Shown here piece by piece: positions 1 through 12,535 of a DNA stretch of 64,000 bases. Made by a program: the position numbers and the translations under genes. The stretch is from Eleusine coracana subsp. coracana (Eukaryota; Streptophyta; Magnoliopsida; Poales; Poaceae). The stretch covers positions 5,828,001-5,892,000 of the forward strand of contig CM064422.1 in assembly GCA_032690845.1 (NCBI GenBank), written 5' to 3'. The notes beneath the pieces were generated by a model, which made no database searches, was not told the DNA's origin, and was given only the letters and a program-made list of their open reading frames with translations. Within the stretch, counting starts at the first letter, position 1. Every line of letters starts with the position of its first letter.

Positions 1-149
1 CTTGCTAGAGTTGTGATCATACCACAGCAAGTACATTGCATGAACAAACCTAAACATACTTTATTCATAATACATTTATGATTAGGGAAACATAACCGAT
101 ATATAGGATAGCATAATGTTTGGTCTGCAGGGTTGTCAAACATATGATA

Positions 150-284
150 TTCTCTTGGAAACAGCATCAAACAATGGACGTTCTTAGTGGACCATGCAAC
201 AATTGAATCTAATCACCTTCTCTCGGAAACAGCGTCAAACAATGGACGTTTTTACTGGACCATGCAACAATTGAATCTAATCAC
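150..284. repeat. 68-bp tandem duplication downstream of SEC23
   Basis: Two adjacent copies of a 68-bp unit (150-217 and 218-284) differ at only a few positions. Both carry the same run from TTCTC(T/C)YGGAAACAGC through CAACAATTGAATCTAATCAC. The repeat lies about 500 bp beyond the SEC23 stop codon, with no coding frame and no terminal inverted repeats. It looks like a simple local duplication. The rest of 1-625 shows no recognisable gene and may be the 3' flank of SEC23. Confidence 0.85.
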
Positions 285-626
285 GGGGGGATGTCAATAT
301 GTCACTCTTTGTGATGTTGAAATGGCTCTGCTTAAAGAACATACTAACTTATATGCAACATAGCACACAACCCATAGAACGAAATTACTGCACTATTATT
401 GCATAACCAAAACTGGAAGGAAATGTCAGATTACTGAACAACAATAATTTCCAGAGTCAGCACCACATGCTATACAAAATTAAGTGTAATTGGCTTACAT
501 CATACTGGAGCTTGAACAATGTACAACTCAGGAGATCTCATCCCTCCAGGTAGTAGAGCTCTCCAAGTATTTGCAAGCAGAAGGCCAGAAAATAGCATAT
601 AAATAATCCACATGAACATGTTAATC

Positions 627-753
627 CTGCACAACCAATCACTGCAAGTGTTCAATAAAACTTGCAAGTAAACTTCATTTGTTAATACAAGGCCCCATCC
701 CTCTGAAAGCCATATCTTCAGATCACAGATAGACCCAACTCCAACTGGGATTG
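627..753 (-). pseudogene. Decayed copy of the SEC23 C-terminal coding end
   Basis: Read on the minus strand, this stretch resembles the last ~125 bp of the SEC23 coding region (781-905). It shares the CTTTCAGAGGGAT block and the ATTGAACACTTGCA block in the same order and spacing. In translation, LSEG...LTNEVYLQVLLNT here matches LSEG...FTDDVSLQVFIEH in the gene. It begins only ~27 bp past the gene's stop codon, so it probably lies in the 3' UTR or just beyond. It is interpreted as a partial tandem duplication of the gene end that has since drifted; the frame after the match is not conserved. Whether it is ever spliced in as an alternative terminus cannot be judged from sequence. Confidence 0.7.
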
Positions 754-780
754 CATCAACATAGTCACACTGCAAAGCTT

Positions 781-3700
781 CTATTCCTGAACAGCCAACT
801 CTTGCAAGTGTTCAATAAATACTTGCAAACTAACATCATCCGTGAATATGACTTCAGATCCCTCTGAAAGCTGTGTTTTCTGTGTCACGGATGGATTCAA
901 ACGGGCTAGCAGAAACCTGGCCTGGCTACCATGCTGATCACATTTTATAAATTTTGGCACAGGGAAACGGTCTACCATCAGCGCCTCTGCATCTACTTCT
1001 GGGGCTTCAAGTAATTTTCGCAAATTTTCATGGTTTGGGTCCTTGTGATAGCCCAGTTTCCTCCAGTGAGCAATCTTTGAACCATAATGAATCACAACAT
1101 AGAAGTATGAATCAAATAGCAAAATGACATCAGGAGAAAGAGAGCTGACATCCAGTAGAACCGGAATAGGTGGTCCATCAAATGAGTACTGAAACAGTGT
1201 AGGTTGGATCATGATTAGAGATCCCACAACACCCTCCCTATTCAACATCAACCGGAAGAAAGAAGTTTCATCTGGAGAGCTGTTGAAAACATCAATGAAC
1301 TGTGACCTCCGCAGGTAGTACATGAACTGCGGATACAGGGAGAAGTTTGTTGACAGCCGAAATGTAGATGGGTCTTCAGGAACGTAGTTTCCAAACTTAG
1401 CAGTAAAACGGATAAGCATCTTGTCAAGCCATCGTATAACATCTCTAACATGGTATGTTTCTGCCCTGTGAACGGCAAGCCTGGCCATAACCGCTGCAGC
1501 AGCTTCCTGATCAAATCCTTCAGCAATTTCAGGAGATCGAGGTGCAGCCCACCTTCTTGCAACAGTCGTTACCCTTAGGCGATAACTACCATCACCATGC
1601 CGGTACCTTGCCATGAACTGAATAAAGAAGACAGTTGGAGGCTCAGCTTTAGGACTGCAGTCAACTCGAAAAAAGAAAGCAATGCTAGTTTTGCTGTTTA
1701 GTGTGCTAGTTTTCCAGTAATTTGTCCCGCCCTCACCAATTTCCTTCTCGCTGACTGAGATGTTTTTCCTATGGAGAGAGACACAGGGACCAAGGGCACC
1801 ACAAATCTTGACCTCCTTTGATGTCACTACCTCGATTGTGGCATTAAAGTTCATGTCAAGGTAATCAATACCGTCACGCTTGAAGACATGCCTTAAACAA
1901 CTTTTGAACTGATCAGACTCGAATGATTCCGTGTGAACCATTAAACCCCCAGAGACTTCAATTGGATACCTCAGCTCAGCTGCCCCAACCTGATCAAGAG
2001 AACAGGCAAATAGATCAAGAACTACTGCATGATCTATTAACCTGTTTGCAACTTTCATGTAGAAATCACGTGCTTTGTCAAAAAGAGGTGCATTGCCTTT
2101 GAAAATGTCACGATGAGAACGAATTGCTTTTCCAAGATCAGTTTCCACCACAAGTCCTGGTCCAACTGTTGCAGGACCAGATGTGAAGACCATGATCCGA
2201 CCACCAGCACTAGGTTGGCAACAACCTTCTAGAAGAGCAACAGCAGTGGAAATAGCTGTGCCGGTAGCTCTTAAAGGGCGATGCCCACGAGGACATGCAG
2301 ACAGGGAGGTCAGGTCCTCTATTGCAGATGTGATGTTAAATTCACATTCAGAAACAGGCAACAAAAATCTCTGTGATTCAGTCGACCGTGGCATAGCTAA
2401 CTTGTTGTATCGCGAACGCTGGACACCTAGAAGTTCCTGAATCTGAAACATACACACAAAATGTCTTATGAGATGTGCACCATGGATAAGAGTTCCGGCA
2501 AAGCAAGCAATTATAAAAGCAGATCACCAGATACTGAAAAACTTCATAATGTAGCCGCAAAATTACCAGCAGAAACATCCACATAATTCACAAGGAAATT
2601 TAGCATTTGGAGAGCAGAAACAAGGCATATGAACTAAACTTTAAAAAGCTACCATAACATGTTAAGTTCAGATAACGAGAAACACTATTTTTAAACAGTT
2701 GTAAAATTCAAGAGTAATATGAGCCAAGCACACTAGCTAGGGGGGCTAAGGTAACTTTACAAACACCTCACAACCCACATTTGAGTTCTTTTCAACAGGT
2801 TCTAGTGCATATTTACTTATTAATGAAAAACTACCTATCTCCTCTTAGGCTGGGTCTCGAGAAATTTTTTTTCCAAAGTTTCAAAACATTATGTGTGGAC
2901 AGCAGAACAGGGACTACTGCACATGCATCAGCTACCTCATCACTAAGTGAACAAAAAATTATGCCATAGTAGAACCAAGGATCACCTTCGGCTACAAGGT
3001 TAAATGCAGATTCCACATAACAACTACAAGCATCTCAAATAGATATCCAAATCCAAACCATGCTACAGATCCTAATCATCAGATTGTGTGATTAGACATG
3101 GTTTCGAATGGGCTGACTAGTGCTAAACTGCTGCTGACTGGATCAGATTACATTTAACATGCCAAAATGATGGCGGTGATCAGTTACATCAATCAGCATA
3201 GAGTCACACCATTGGGCGTCCTATAGGAAATATAAGGATCAAATTGCAAGTTTTACATTTCACAAACCTTTTTGGACTCGAGCTCACGCTCACCATTGAT
3301 CACGACCACCCGGGCGCACCCCTCGAATCCGAGATCGTGCACCCACACAGAGGCCGCGAAGGTGACGAGCGCCACCCTGGTACTCTCAGGCAGCCCCTGC
3401 ACGACCCTGCGCACCTCGTCCTTGAGCACGGCGAGCTCCGCGGGCGCGGTGGCCGCGTCCACAACGAAGACGAGCGCGGGCGGCCCGGGCGCCCCGCCGG
3501 CGTCGGTCGGCAGCGCGTACTCGACGCTGGAATGCGTGGGGAAGAGCTCGGCGGGGAGCGCGTCGGGCGCGAGGTGGCGCGGGAACGGGTTGGCGCCGGC
3601 GCCGCAGAAGGGGCAGGACCAGCGCGCGGAGCCGTGGTGGACACGCGAGAACGGGTTGAGCGCGGCGCCGCAGGACGGTGTCCCGCAGCGGAGCGGCGCG

Positions 3701-3864
3701 TAAGGGAGCACCGGGACGGGGTCCGCCCCCGGCGGCGGCGCGTGGAGCGGCGCGCAGAGGACGGCGGTTGGGACGACGAGCGACGCCGCGGCGGGCGGAG
3801 TCGGCGGCCACGTGTGCCACGGCCAGCGGAGGCCCTCCACCGCCTCCAGCTCCGCGAAGTCCAT
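781..3864 (-). CDS. SEC23: SEC23 COPII coat subunit
   Basis: SEC23 pairs with SEC24 in the inner COPII coat at ER exit sites and is the GTPase-activating protein for SAR1. Two coding exons, 3864-3268 and 2442-781, join in phase 0 across an 825-bp GT-AG intron and give about 752 aa, close to the usual length. Exon 1 holds the Sec23/24 zinc finger: Cys60, Cys65, Cys84 and Cys87 (CX4C-X18-CX2C), followed by the start of the trunk (LVFVVDAATAPAELAVL). Exon 2 continues with IQELLGVQRS, the beta-barrel and helical regions, and a C-terminal gelsolin-like part containing HYGSKIAHWRKLGY and SQARFLLARLNPS, with an arginine where the family's catalytic Arg lies. The start ATG opens directly into the conserved N-terminus. 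Plants have several SEC23 paralogues; which one this is was not resolved. Confidence 0.95.
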
Positions 3865-6653
3865 CGGAATTGGGCCCCCGATCGGAGCGGCGACTAGGGT
3901 TGGCCGCCTCCTGCTTCCTCCTCCAGCGTGCTTCCTTCTCTTTCCCTTCGGGATGGTGGGTTCCTTTCTTCCTCGCGGCTCGTTTGTCTAGATACTTCGT
4001 TTCCTCCGCTTCGTTCAGTCCGTCTTTTCTTGCCGTTGGATCGTCATCTGACAGCGCATATTTTCCTGGAAGTGTCGCGGTGTGTCCGCTTTATGCTGGA
4101 CTAGTAATAGGCCTACTTGGGCCAATTTGGTGGACTGGTTTGTTAGGCCCATGTGGTGGACCAAATGGCCCAGCTAAAAAACACGGCACAGACAGAGACA
4201 ATCAGAAACGGCCCAACATGCTTGAAACAAAAAGAAACCCAAAACGAGTGAAGGCACGGATCCGAAACGAATTTATAAGCACTTAGCAACAACAACAAAT
4301 CGTCATATTCGAGGAGAAAAAAATAACCCATTGTGAACTGAACAGGTTAAAAGCCGAATTGATCAGTTGAATAGCATATCCGTGTCCTGGGACTTGGAGG
4401 GAAAGTCAGAACATGACGTTCTGGACGTGATAAACAAAATAAAAAGCAAAAGTACCGGCGGTGGCTGGTGAGCCGTGACTCGAGGACCGTCCGCCCTAGT
4501 CAGCACGACGACGACACCGCCAAAGTCAACCTCAGGAGGGGGAATAAAAAGCAAAAGTTTTTTCTCATTTAATTTAATAAGATAATTATGAAGAGAAAAG
4601 ATTTTCTTTCGTCCTATGTAAGAGAATATTTATTAGGATATAAAAGAATATTGACTCACTTAACTAAAAAAACTGTTTTAAAAAAAATATAATAAAAAAG
4701 TATATTAAAATTAGCCTAAGAGCATTTTCAATAGTTATCTCTAAGTAGTCTCTTATAATTATTTATTAAAAAAAAAGAGAGAACTAACTCTTTCTTAAGA
4801 GACAGACTCTAAGAAAAATATGAGACTTAAATATAAATTTTATTCCTTTTTAATTTTCTGCAAGAGCTAGCTGCTATCTATTAATGGGACGTTCTAATAC
4901 ACACGCCTGACTCCAGAGCGGCTACTGATGCGTATAGCTGCTGCTCGGGTTTCTTCTCCCTCGGTTACCTCCGAGGTGAAACGTGGCACACACGTCTCCT
5001 ACATCGTCCCGTGACAAGCTCGTGGTAATAATCGTCGGAGCGCTTTCCACCGATGCGGGTGTCCTGGCGCGTAGCGTAGCGTGTCGCTGTTCTGTTGATC
5101 GGGAGACGACTCTTGACTCTTGTTGCTGAGGAGTACAACGACCTGGCTTGTCTGCGGAATCTATGCCCCAGAGACGTTGCTCTCGGGCTCTCGGCAAGCT
5201 CATGACCACTAGTAGTATCTACCTGCTCCACTTCGATTTGATCACTGGGTCTAGTAAGATCCACCCCGGCGAACGAACCCGATTTCACCTGTTTCGAAAT
5301 TGTGAAAAGACCCAAGGTGAGGTGACCACAGCCGGCAAAGACATCGTAATCGAACCTGCCAAATCTAGGAAACGGGGAAACGAACGACGGCCCAACCGCT
5401 CCACCGAGCGTTCTTCGCCACAATGACAGAGAAGAGACGTCGCCGTGCAGTGTCTTTTAGCACGATGATGTTGGATGCTTGGAACAAACGGCCGAACGCT
5501 GGCGCTGGTTCAGCCCGCAAGTCCCCGGAGATGGCAGCGCGACCAGACCAGAGAGGCTCTCGAGGAGCCAGGCAGGCGCCGACTGGGAGCGGGCTGCACT
5601 GGGGTAGCAAGTAAAAAGGCGTCCGGTCCGGGTGCCGTGCGGCGCGGGCTCGCCTGCATGCCCGGCAAGAGAAGCGTGGACCAACCAACCAACCAACCAA
5701 CCGAACCAACCCCGGCGTGGCGCGTGGCATGTGGCGACCTGCATCCGATCCGGCTCCGCGCGTCGCCGTCGCCGTCGCGGGGCTACGTCGATCGAGCATC
5801 CCGTGCTTTCGATCGCCGAGAGTCGTGGACGGTACTAGTATGACTGATGGTTAGACGGGAAGAATGTGCAGAGCGTATGTTATCTGGGAACCAACGATAT
5901 CCGTTTGTGACTGAGTGATCAACTAAGCGTAACCGAACGTCCGAACCAGACGTGTGACAACAGTTTCTCATCTTCGCGCTAAAAACAGAACGCACAAAAA
6001 CCCTGTTTCTGAAATTCGCAAAAAAAAAAAAAAAAAAAAACCCTTTGGGGCCGTTGATGGTGCCCACAAGTGCAGTTCACAATCTTATTAGTTTCCTAAG
6101 TGAGATGCCTAAGTTGTAAGTTATACTCCCTTCTTCACATTTTCACTCTAACTCCCTTCTTCGCATTTTGAGTCTACAATGGAAAATAATATAATCTTAT
6201 AAGAAACACTCCAAGTTGTAAGTTACAATGTAATCTTATTATACAATGGTCAAAAACAAATGTTTTAATAATCTTTGGTTTTGAATCATCATATTACAGA
6301 GGAAAGCATGAGTCAATAAAAGCATTTGCTGTTTGGTTCATTCTGACAAATTTGACATTCAAGCAATGTCCCCAAATAGCTAATCTAAGTTTAATACTAT
6401 GAGATTGAGTGAATCGTCAACGGATCTTAGGTGGGTTGTAGTAGCGAAGCTAGGACAATTTTTTTTTTGTGATGCCAATGTATTATACTTTGCAGTAAAC
6501 TTGTTCATTCTACCTAGTACATATAGGAAATAAACATAGGTTCATATAGTATTATTGCTGTACTTTTGCAATAAAATTGTTCATTCTCTCTAGTACAGAC
6601 GGCAAATTTTCTTTGTACTACTAGCAGATAGAGTAAAGTACAGCACAAACATA
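3865..6653. other. Intergenic region between SEC23 and the Mg transporter gene
   Basis: The first few hundred bases are the divergent upstream side of SEC23. No open frame here matches a protein family known to me; the frames at 4.9-5.8 kb overlap on both strands in GC-rich sequence and look non-coding. Simple sequence includes (CCAA)n near 5681-5706 and a 21-nt A-run at 6020-6040. An AT-rich block at 4550-4870 has no recognisable ends. Confidence 0.6.
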
Positions 6654-6778
6654 GGTCTTGTTCGGTTAGTGTGGTTTTGAAGCGTATTGCAGTGGAGTGA
6701 GGGGGAAATAAATCCACACCTGATTTCTAAAGGATCCAACCCCCCTCTAATTCATGTGGCAAGGGACCGAACAAGCCC
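6654..6778. mobile_element. Small MITE with GGTCTTGTTCGGTT-type ends
   Basis: The left end GGTCTTGTTCGGTT and the right end GACCGAACAAGCCC are near-perfect inverted repeats about 125 bp apart, with no coding frame between them. This is the form of a short non-autonomous DNA transposon. The superfamily is not settled, since no clear target duplication is seen. It sits about 590 bp upstream of the magnesium transporter start, so it may lie in that gene's promoter. Confidence 0.65.
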
Positions 6779-7340
6779 TCAACATGGTTACATGGAGATT
6801 GATTCATCACACCGTGAAGAGGACGCCACAATCACAATTCTGAAAGTTTTTTCACCGTGTTTTATACAGTACATCAGACAAAAATCGGAGCTGCAAGTCC
6901 AAATCAGACACAACAAACACTTCGATAGCTTTCCCCACCAAATAGGGGCATAGTACAAACAGACGGCAAATTGGACAGGCCACAAATACAGAAAAAATGA
7001 TAATTTTACTCCGTACCTAGCAACGTAAGCGTAAGTAAGATTCCCACGTCCACCTCTGCTTAACAAACTGATTGCTCGTACTCGTATTTGTAGATCCACC
7101 CATCGCACGTACACACGAACCCTATCACGCCAAACAAAGAAGGTACGCATCTCTTCTCCTGCTCTCCTCTCTGGCCTCTCTCTCCTCTGCCTCTGCCGCC
7201 GTCGCCATTTATTACTCCTCGGCACCGCAAAAGCTGCGGAATATAGGCACGGAAAAAGGAGCGGCCAAGGCGGCAGGAGCCGGACAGCCATCCACCGTCC
7301 ACGTGGGCGGTGGTTGCGGCGGCGGCGGCGGTTGCCGGAG

Positions 7341-7346
7341 ATGTGA
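7341..7346 (+). promoter_or_regulatory. Minimal AUG-stop upstream ORF (ATGTGA)
   Basis: An ATG followed at once by TGA lies 26 nt upstream of the chosen MRS2 start codon, out of frame with it. If the transcript starts upstream, ribosomes would meet a start-stop pair just before the main ORF. AUG-stop elements are known to control translation in some plant transport genes (NIP5;1 with boron is the classic case). Any such effect here is inference. Confidence 0.5.
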
Positions 7347-7366
7347 GAGCCGCCGTGCCGTTGGAG

Positions 7367-10300
7367 ATGGCGGCGGCGGTGGCAGCGGTGGGGGCTGGGG
7401 GAGATGGGAAGAAGCGGGGCGCGTCGCGGAGCTGGATCCTGTTCGACGCGACCGGGGAGGAGCGGGTGCTGGACGCCGACAAGTACGCCATCATGCACCG
7501 CGTCGACATCAACGCTCGTGACCTCCGCATCCTCGACCCGCTGCTCTCCTACCCTTCAACCATCCTCGGGCGTGAGCGCGCTATCGTCCTCAATCTCGAG
7601 GTGCGCATCTCTGCTCGCCCTCCTGCTCGCCAATTCTGGGTTGTTTGGGGAAATTAGCTCTGGCAATCGTGTCCGGGTCCCCTTTCTGTTTTCTCTTCGA
7701 CTGTTTTCTCTTGTTTGTTGATGCGATGTGAGGAATCGTGGTGTACGCAAACGATCCTGTGATAACACAATTCCGCTAACTATTTTGCGGAGTTTTTTTA
7801 TGGCGGGTGTTTGGTTCAACAATGGCTGTCAATGTCCAGATGATGCTGTTCACGTAGAGTGATAGAGTCGACTTTTACTGGTCTCAGCTGATCCTGGACT
7901 TGTTGATGATCGTTCATGGTTTCTGATCATCTGATGGGTCGTCGTGTTCTGTTTTCACGGTCAATTTTAACGTGGTTCTGGTTTTCTGGATGTGATCACT
8001 GATTTCTGACGGCTTTCATCTTCCTTTTGATGGAACTTCCCCGGTGGCTCGAGCAGCATATAAAGGCGATCATTACTTCTGAGGAGGTGAATTTTACTGC
8101 TTATATTTTCCTCTTTGATTATTCTGCTTTTTAAGATATTTCAGTTCGTATCTTCATATACCATAAAGTAACATAATATTTCCAGTGGATCGTATCCGCA
8201 ATTTGGCATATGCAAATTTGGATGATTAGCTATCTATGACTCTTAAATTGTTAGCATTATGTGAATTTTGCATGCTTCTGTTACAGAGGGGAGAGGTCGG
8301 AGAAATCATTGCGTTTATAACTCCATAGACTGCTGAATTTCATACCGTAGTTAAAGTAGGAGTACATTTTGTCCAAGTTCCTGGATCAGTATGATATTAG
8401 TAAGCCGCAGGCCCGCAGCCATTGATTATTTGATAGAAGTGAGGATCTAAAATATCCTGAGTTTCAGTTAAGTGTTAGCTCATGATGCTTTTTTTTTTCT
8501 TTACTTGGCTCAGGTTTTGCTTAGGGATCCTTTAGATGAGAATGTAATCCCTGTAGTTGAAGAGCTTAGAAGACGCTTGGCACCTCCAAATGCTGCTCAG
8601 CATGATGGAAAGGAGAACATAAGTGGCCAGCATGATGTGGAAGGGGCAGAAGAAGATGGTAAGTTATGCTTTCCAATCTTTGAGAACTCTTGATGACAGA
8701 ACACAGAAGCGTGTTTCTCTATGTGTGTTGTCGACATCTCCATAAACTTTTGCCATTTGGTCCTCGATACTCAGATGCTGTTTTCCTTTAGATGCTTCAA
8801 ATATTGAAACAGACAATCAAGGAATTGTTTGTGAGAATTACGGTAGCACACAACAAAGGAATGGACATAGAACTTTTGATTGGGATGTTGCCATACCATT
8901 CTGTTGTTTTCTTCTTCTTTTAGGCTGTCTTTTTCAGGTAGCCATTCTTTTAGCTAAGTCACAACATATTAGTCCATGTCAAAAAGTCCAAAGTATATAG
9001 TCATAGCATTACCACATAATGGTTGTATTGTGATACATATCCATGTCTTCTGGTACTAGGATAGTTAGATTGTATGGTTATCCAGTTTAGCTTTTTGCTG
9101 ATATTCCAACCAAATGATAGAAGCACGAAATATTCAAAATTTCAAATACCGATCTTGTTGGGCATGCTTGTGCGCATCCATGTTTGTGTGTTCTCATGTT
9201 CTAATAAAGATGGTGGTAGGAAAGGGAAGATACACATATTTTCTAGGTTAGTATTGGACCCAGTTCTGTAGGAGGCCTTTCTGACCCTCCGGTAAACTTA
9301 CATCTATGTGCCGTTGTCCTATACTAGTATGTTTATTTTCTAAGATCAATTGAGTTGCAACTATAATCTATTCACTGGATAATGCCAGTTAAAATGAAAA
9401 GAAATCTCTTCCAATAATTTCACTTGTAGTTGTGAATTATGATTATTCTGGTCAGAATATATTTCTTATTTCTGATTGAATTCTCTTTTGGTCTTTCCGT
9501 ATGCCTGTTGGTAGTCATACACCATTTTCTCACTTCCTGTAATCTGATGCATAAATGCCAGAATCTCCCTTTGAGTTCCGTGCACTGGAGGTTACGCTGG
9601 AAGCAATATGCAGCTTCCTCGATGCACGCACTACTGAGCTGGAAACTGATGCTTACCCAGCTTTGGATGAATTGACATCCAAGGTGAGTGGCTATATGAT
9701 ATACTGTATTGTATTCCCTTAGTATGGACTTGATCAGGACATCTTGAGAACGTGTCTTTATTTGTTTTTAAATGAAATTCACGTGTCAAAGTGCACGGTT
9801 CAGAAATCTGCCTTCTGATCTTATTCTGAGAAATGACATATAAACGCATGCAGAGGATAGGTGTATATGATGCTGCTATGTCATCATCTAGTTGTGTCAG
9901 AATTCATATGTTAATTTTGCTCATAAATCAAAATCTTATGTAGGGAGTGCTAGCATTGTTTATTAGGAATTGCTGCAAAGAGTGAAAATATAGAATTTTT
10001 CTTGGCAAATACCATGATACGCTTCATTCCATTTTTGGTCATGTGATGGTTTTATTTTATTAAACTATTCACTTGAACGCATAATCTGGTGACTATCAAT
10101 TTTTGTTGAGCCCCAAATATAACATTAGCTTAATTGCTTTGGTGCATAGTGTGAAAATTATCTCCCCAGCTTCAATAGCAACTTCACCTATAGCTGTCGA
10201 GGAAACTAAGGCTTTCCTTGTTCTGCATTTTTTCATACCTTCATTGTAGGGAAGGTTAATATTATTTGTCTCTCTGCACTTTTATCGATGTTAAGCTGAA

Positions 10301-12535
10301 CAATTGTGGACACTGCAGATCAGTAGCCGCAACTTGGATAGGGTGCGGAAGTTAAAAAGTGGCATGACTAGATTGACAGCAAGGGTTCAGAAGGTTTGGC
10401 TCTTGATTAGCATGTCTGTTGGGTTTGTTATCTGATACTATTGTTGTACTGCAACATATTGTCATATTTTCTTACCATTCAAATGTGGACCGTGTTATGT
10501 ATGTGGTATCATCGTTGCAGTTTTCGTGTTATGTGTAAGCATGGTTCTGAACTTCTGACTATGAGCCATGTAACTGTAAGATACTAGACAATTCTATGGT
10601 AGTGTTTGTTTTTGTTCCCCTTGGTTATCAATGTATTATGTAACAAGATATATAATTTCTCATGCAGCCAATAAATATTACTCCCTCCATTCTGTTTTTG
10701 TTGTCGTTGGCTAGCTCAAAGTTGAGCTAGCCGGCGACAACAATATCAAAACAGAGGAGTATGCTAGTTTTTTAGAAAATTGATGATGATGATGTGTGTT
10801 CATTCAGAACCAAAGTGCAAAAGTGTAAATCTTTGAGTCATTTCTCATTGAGATCATTAAGCTCTCCCCAAATAATTTTATTTCAAAATCAGGTTGGAAC
10901 TGGTGTTTTATTACCTGTTGTACTCTATCGTGCTGCCAACCTTTTGTATTGTTGCTACAAACAACCTTCTGTATAAAGTACCAGTAGATATTCACAATTA
11001 CAGCTCTTTATTAGCTGGAGTAATCATTTGCCTGTTGCTCATGGATTAGTCTTCGTTTTTCTTTTCTATTTGTTTGAGTTCTCTGATAGTATTGTGATGC
11101 TTAGTGATTGGCTAGTAAAATTATTTCACATGTTTATGGTTTTCATCTAACTTGATTGAGACTAAATGCTTTGTTGTTGTATATGGTCTTCCATGTTAAT
11201 AAGCAATATCACAAAATGTTCTCTGTGTGCCAGGTGAGAGATGAGATTGAACAATTATTGGATGATGACGATGACATGGCTGATCTTTACTTGTCTAGAA
11301 AGTTGGCTGGGGCATCTTCCCCTGTCAGTGGTTCTGGTGGGCCAAATTGGTTCCCAGCATCCCCAACTTTGGTTTCAAAACTATCGAGGGTAAGCAGAGC
11401 CAGTGCAGCAACTATACATGGAAATGAGAATGATGTGGAAGAGCTAGAAATGTTATTGGAGGTTGTATTTTTCTCCTTTACCGGAAAACAATGACTTACA
11501 GTTCTCACTATCTGGTTGAGTACTGAAAATTACTTTAATTTGCAGGCATATTTCATGCAAATAGATGGCACACTAAACAAATTGACAACGGTGAGTTAGC
11601 ACAGCTATAATGACTTTTACATTATTAAATTTCGTTTGTGAAACCTGTTCTTATGATGCTGTTCACAAATCACAACTGTATCACTTGAACTCTATTGCTA
11701 AGGGCACTTTTCGGTTTTAGCCTTGTTGATGTTGTATGTCTGTGATGCCTTTTCAGCTGAGGGAGTATATTGATGACACGGAAGATTACATCAACATTCA
11801 GGTAATATTAACTGAAATTTGGTTGTGTACTGACCTTGTATGATTCTATCGTTCTGTTACTAAATACTTCATTTTTATTTTCGTTTTGGCTGTGCAGCTT
11901 GATAATCACCGTAATCAGTTGATCCAGGTAATGTACTAAGCACAGTACCCCATGACTGTTCAAAACCCACGATTCTGTTTGACTAAAGATGTGGAAACTT
12001 AGAAACTGTTTTTGGACAAGTGCATGTTCATAGACTCATAGTTTGCTATCCAATGAATATGTACCTAATCAATACTTCCTTTCGCATATCACAATATAGG
12101 TATTGGCTTAACAAGCCTGTTTGCCTATGATTTATGCTACTGCCATTCATTATGATACCCACATTGACCAAACAGATTCTTGATTTCAGCATTTATTGCA
12201 ATTCGGGATACTAGCATTAAACTACCTTTTCGTTGGTTCCTTCAGCTAGAGTTATTCTTGAGTTCTGGGACTGTCTGCCTGTCACTTTACTCATTAGTTG
12301 CTGGAGTCTTTGGTATGAACATACCATACACTTGGAACGATAACCATGGATACATCTTCAAATGGGTAACTTCTTACTCAATTCGATACTCAGTATGGTG
12401 ATTGATGATTAATCTCACAGAGTTGTAAACGTGTTCCTCTTGTTACAGGTGGTTCTTGTATCAGGGCTTTTCTGCGCGTTTATGTTTGTTTCCATTGTTG
12501 CTTATGCGAGGCACAAGGGCCTCGTTGGTTCTTGA
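7367..12535 (+). CDS. MRS2/CorA-family magnesium transporter
   Basis: A Mg2+ channel/transporter of the plant MRS2 (MGT) family. Eleven coding exons join in frame: 7367-7600, 8057-8086, 8514-8658, 9562-9683, 10319-10393, 11234-11461, 11546-11590, 11757-11801, 11898-11927, 12246-12365 and 12449-12535, giving 386 aa. The N-terminal domain opens SRSWILFDATGEERVLDADK, followed by long helices with an acidic run (EQLLDDDDDMADLYLSRKL). Near the C-terminus come two membrane segments (about 320-341 and 359-378), with the diagnostic Gly-Met-Asn at 341-343 just after the first. The start ATG at 7367 has a G at -3 and +4; the open frame reaches further upstream only through GTG. Several exons are as short as 30-45 bp, as is usual in the family. 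The membrane (plasma, plastid, mitochondrial or tonoplast) cannot be told from sequence. The nearest relatives I recall are rice MRS2-E-like proteins. Confidence 0.95.
10681..10759. mobile_element. Stowaway-like MITE in MRS2 intron 5
   Basis: The element begins CTCCCTCCATTCTG and ends CAGAGGAG, with TA on both sides (10679-10680 and 10760-10761). Nearly its whole length folds on itself around TTGAGCTAGC. The CTCCCTCCRTT terminus with a TA target is the signature of Stowaway (Tc1/mariner-derived) elements. It lies inside an intron and leaves the splice sites untouched. Confidence 0.85.

Noticed and set aside
500..775. 91-aa minus-strand frame as a separate gene
   Set aside because: It begins with the decayed copy of the SEC23 end and continues in non-coding sequence.
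7310..7366. 19-residue extension of the Mg transporter
   Set aside because: The upstream start is GTG. The first in-frame ATG is at 7367 and fits the family.
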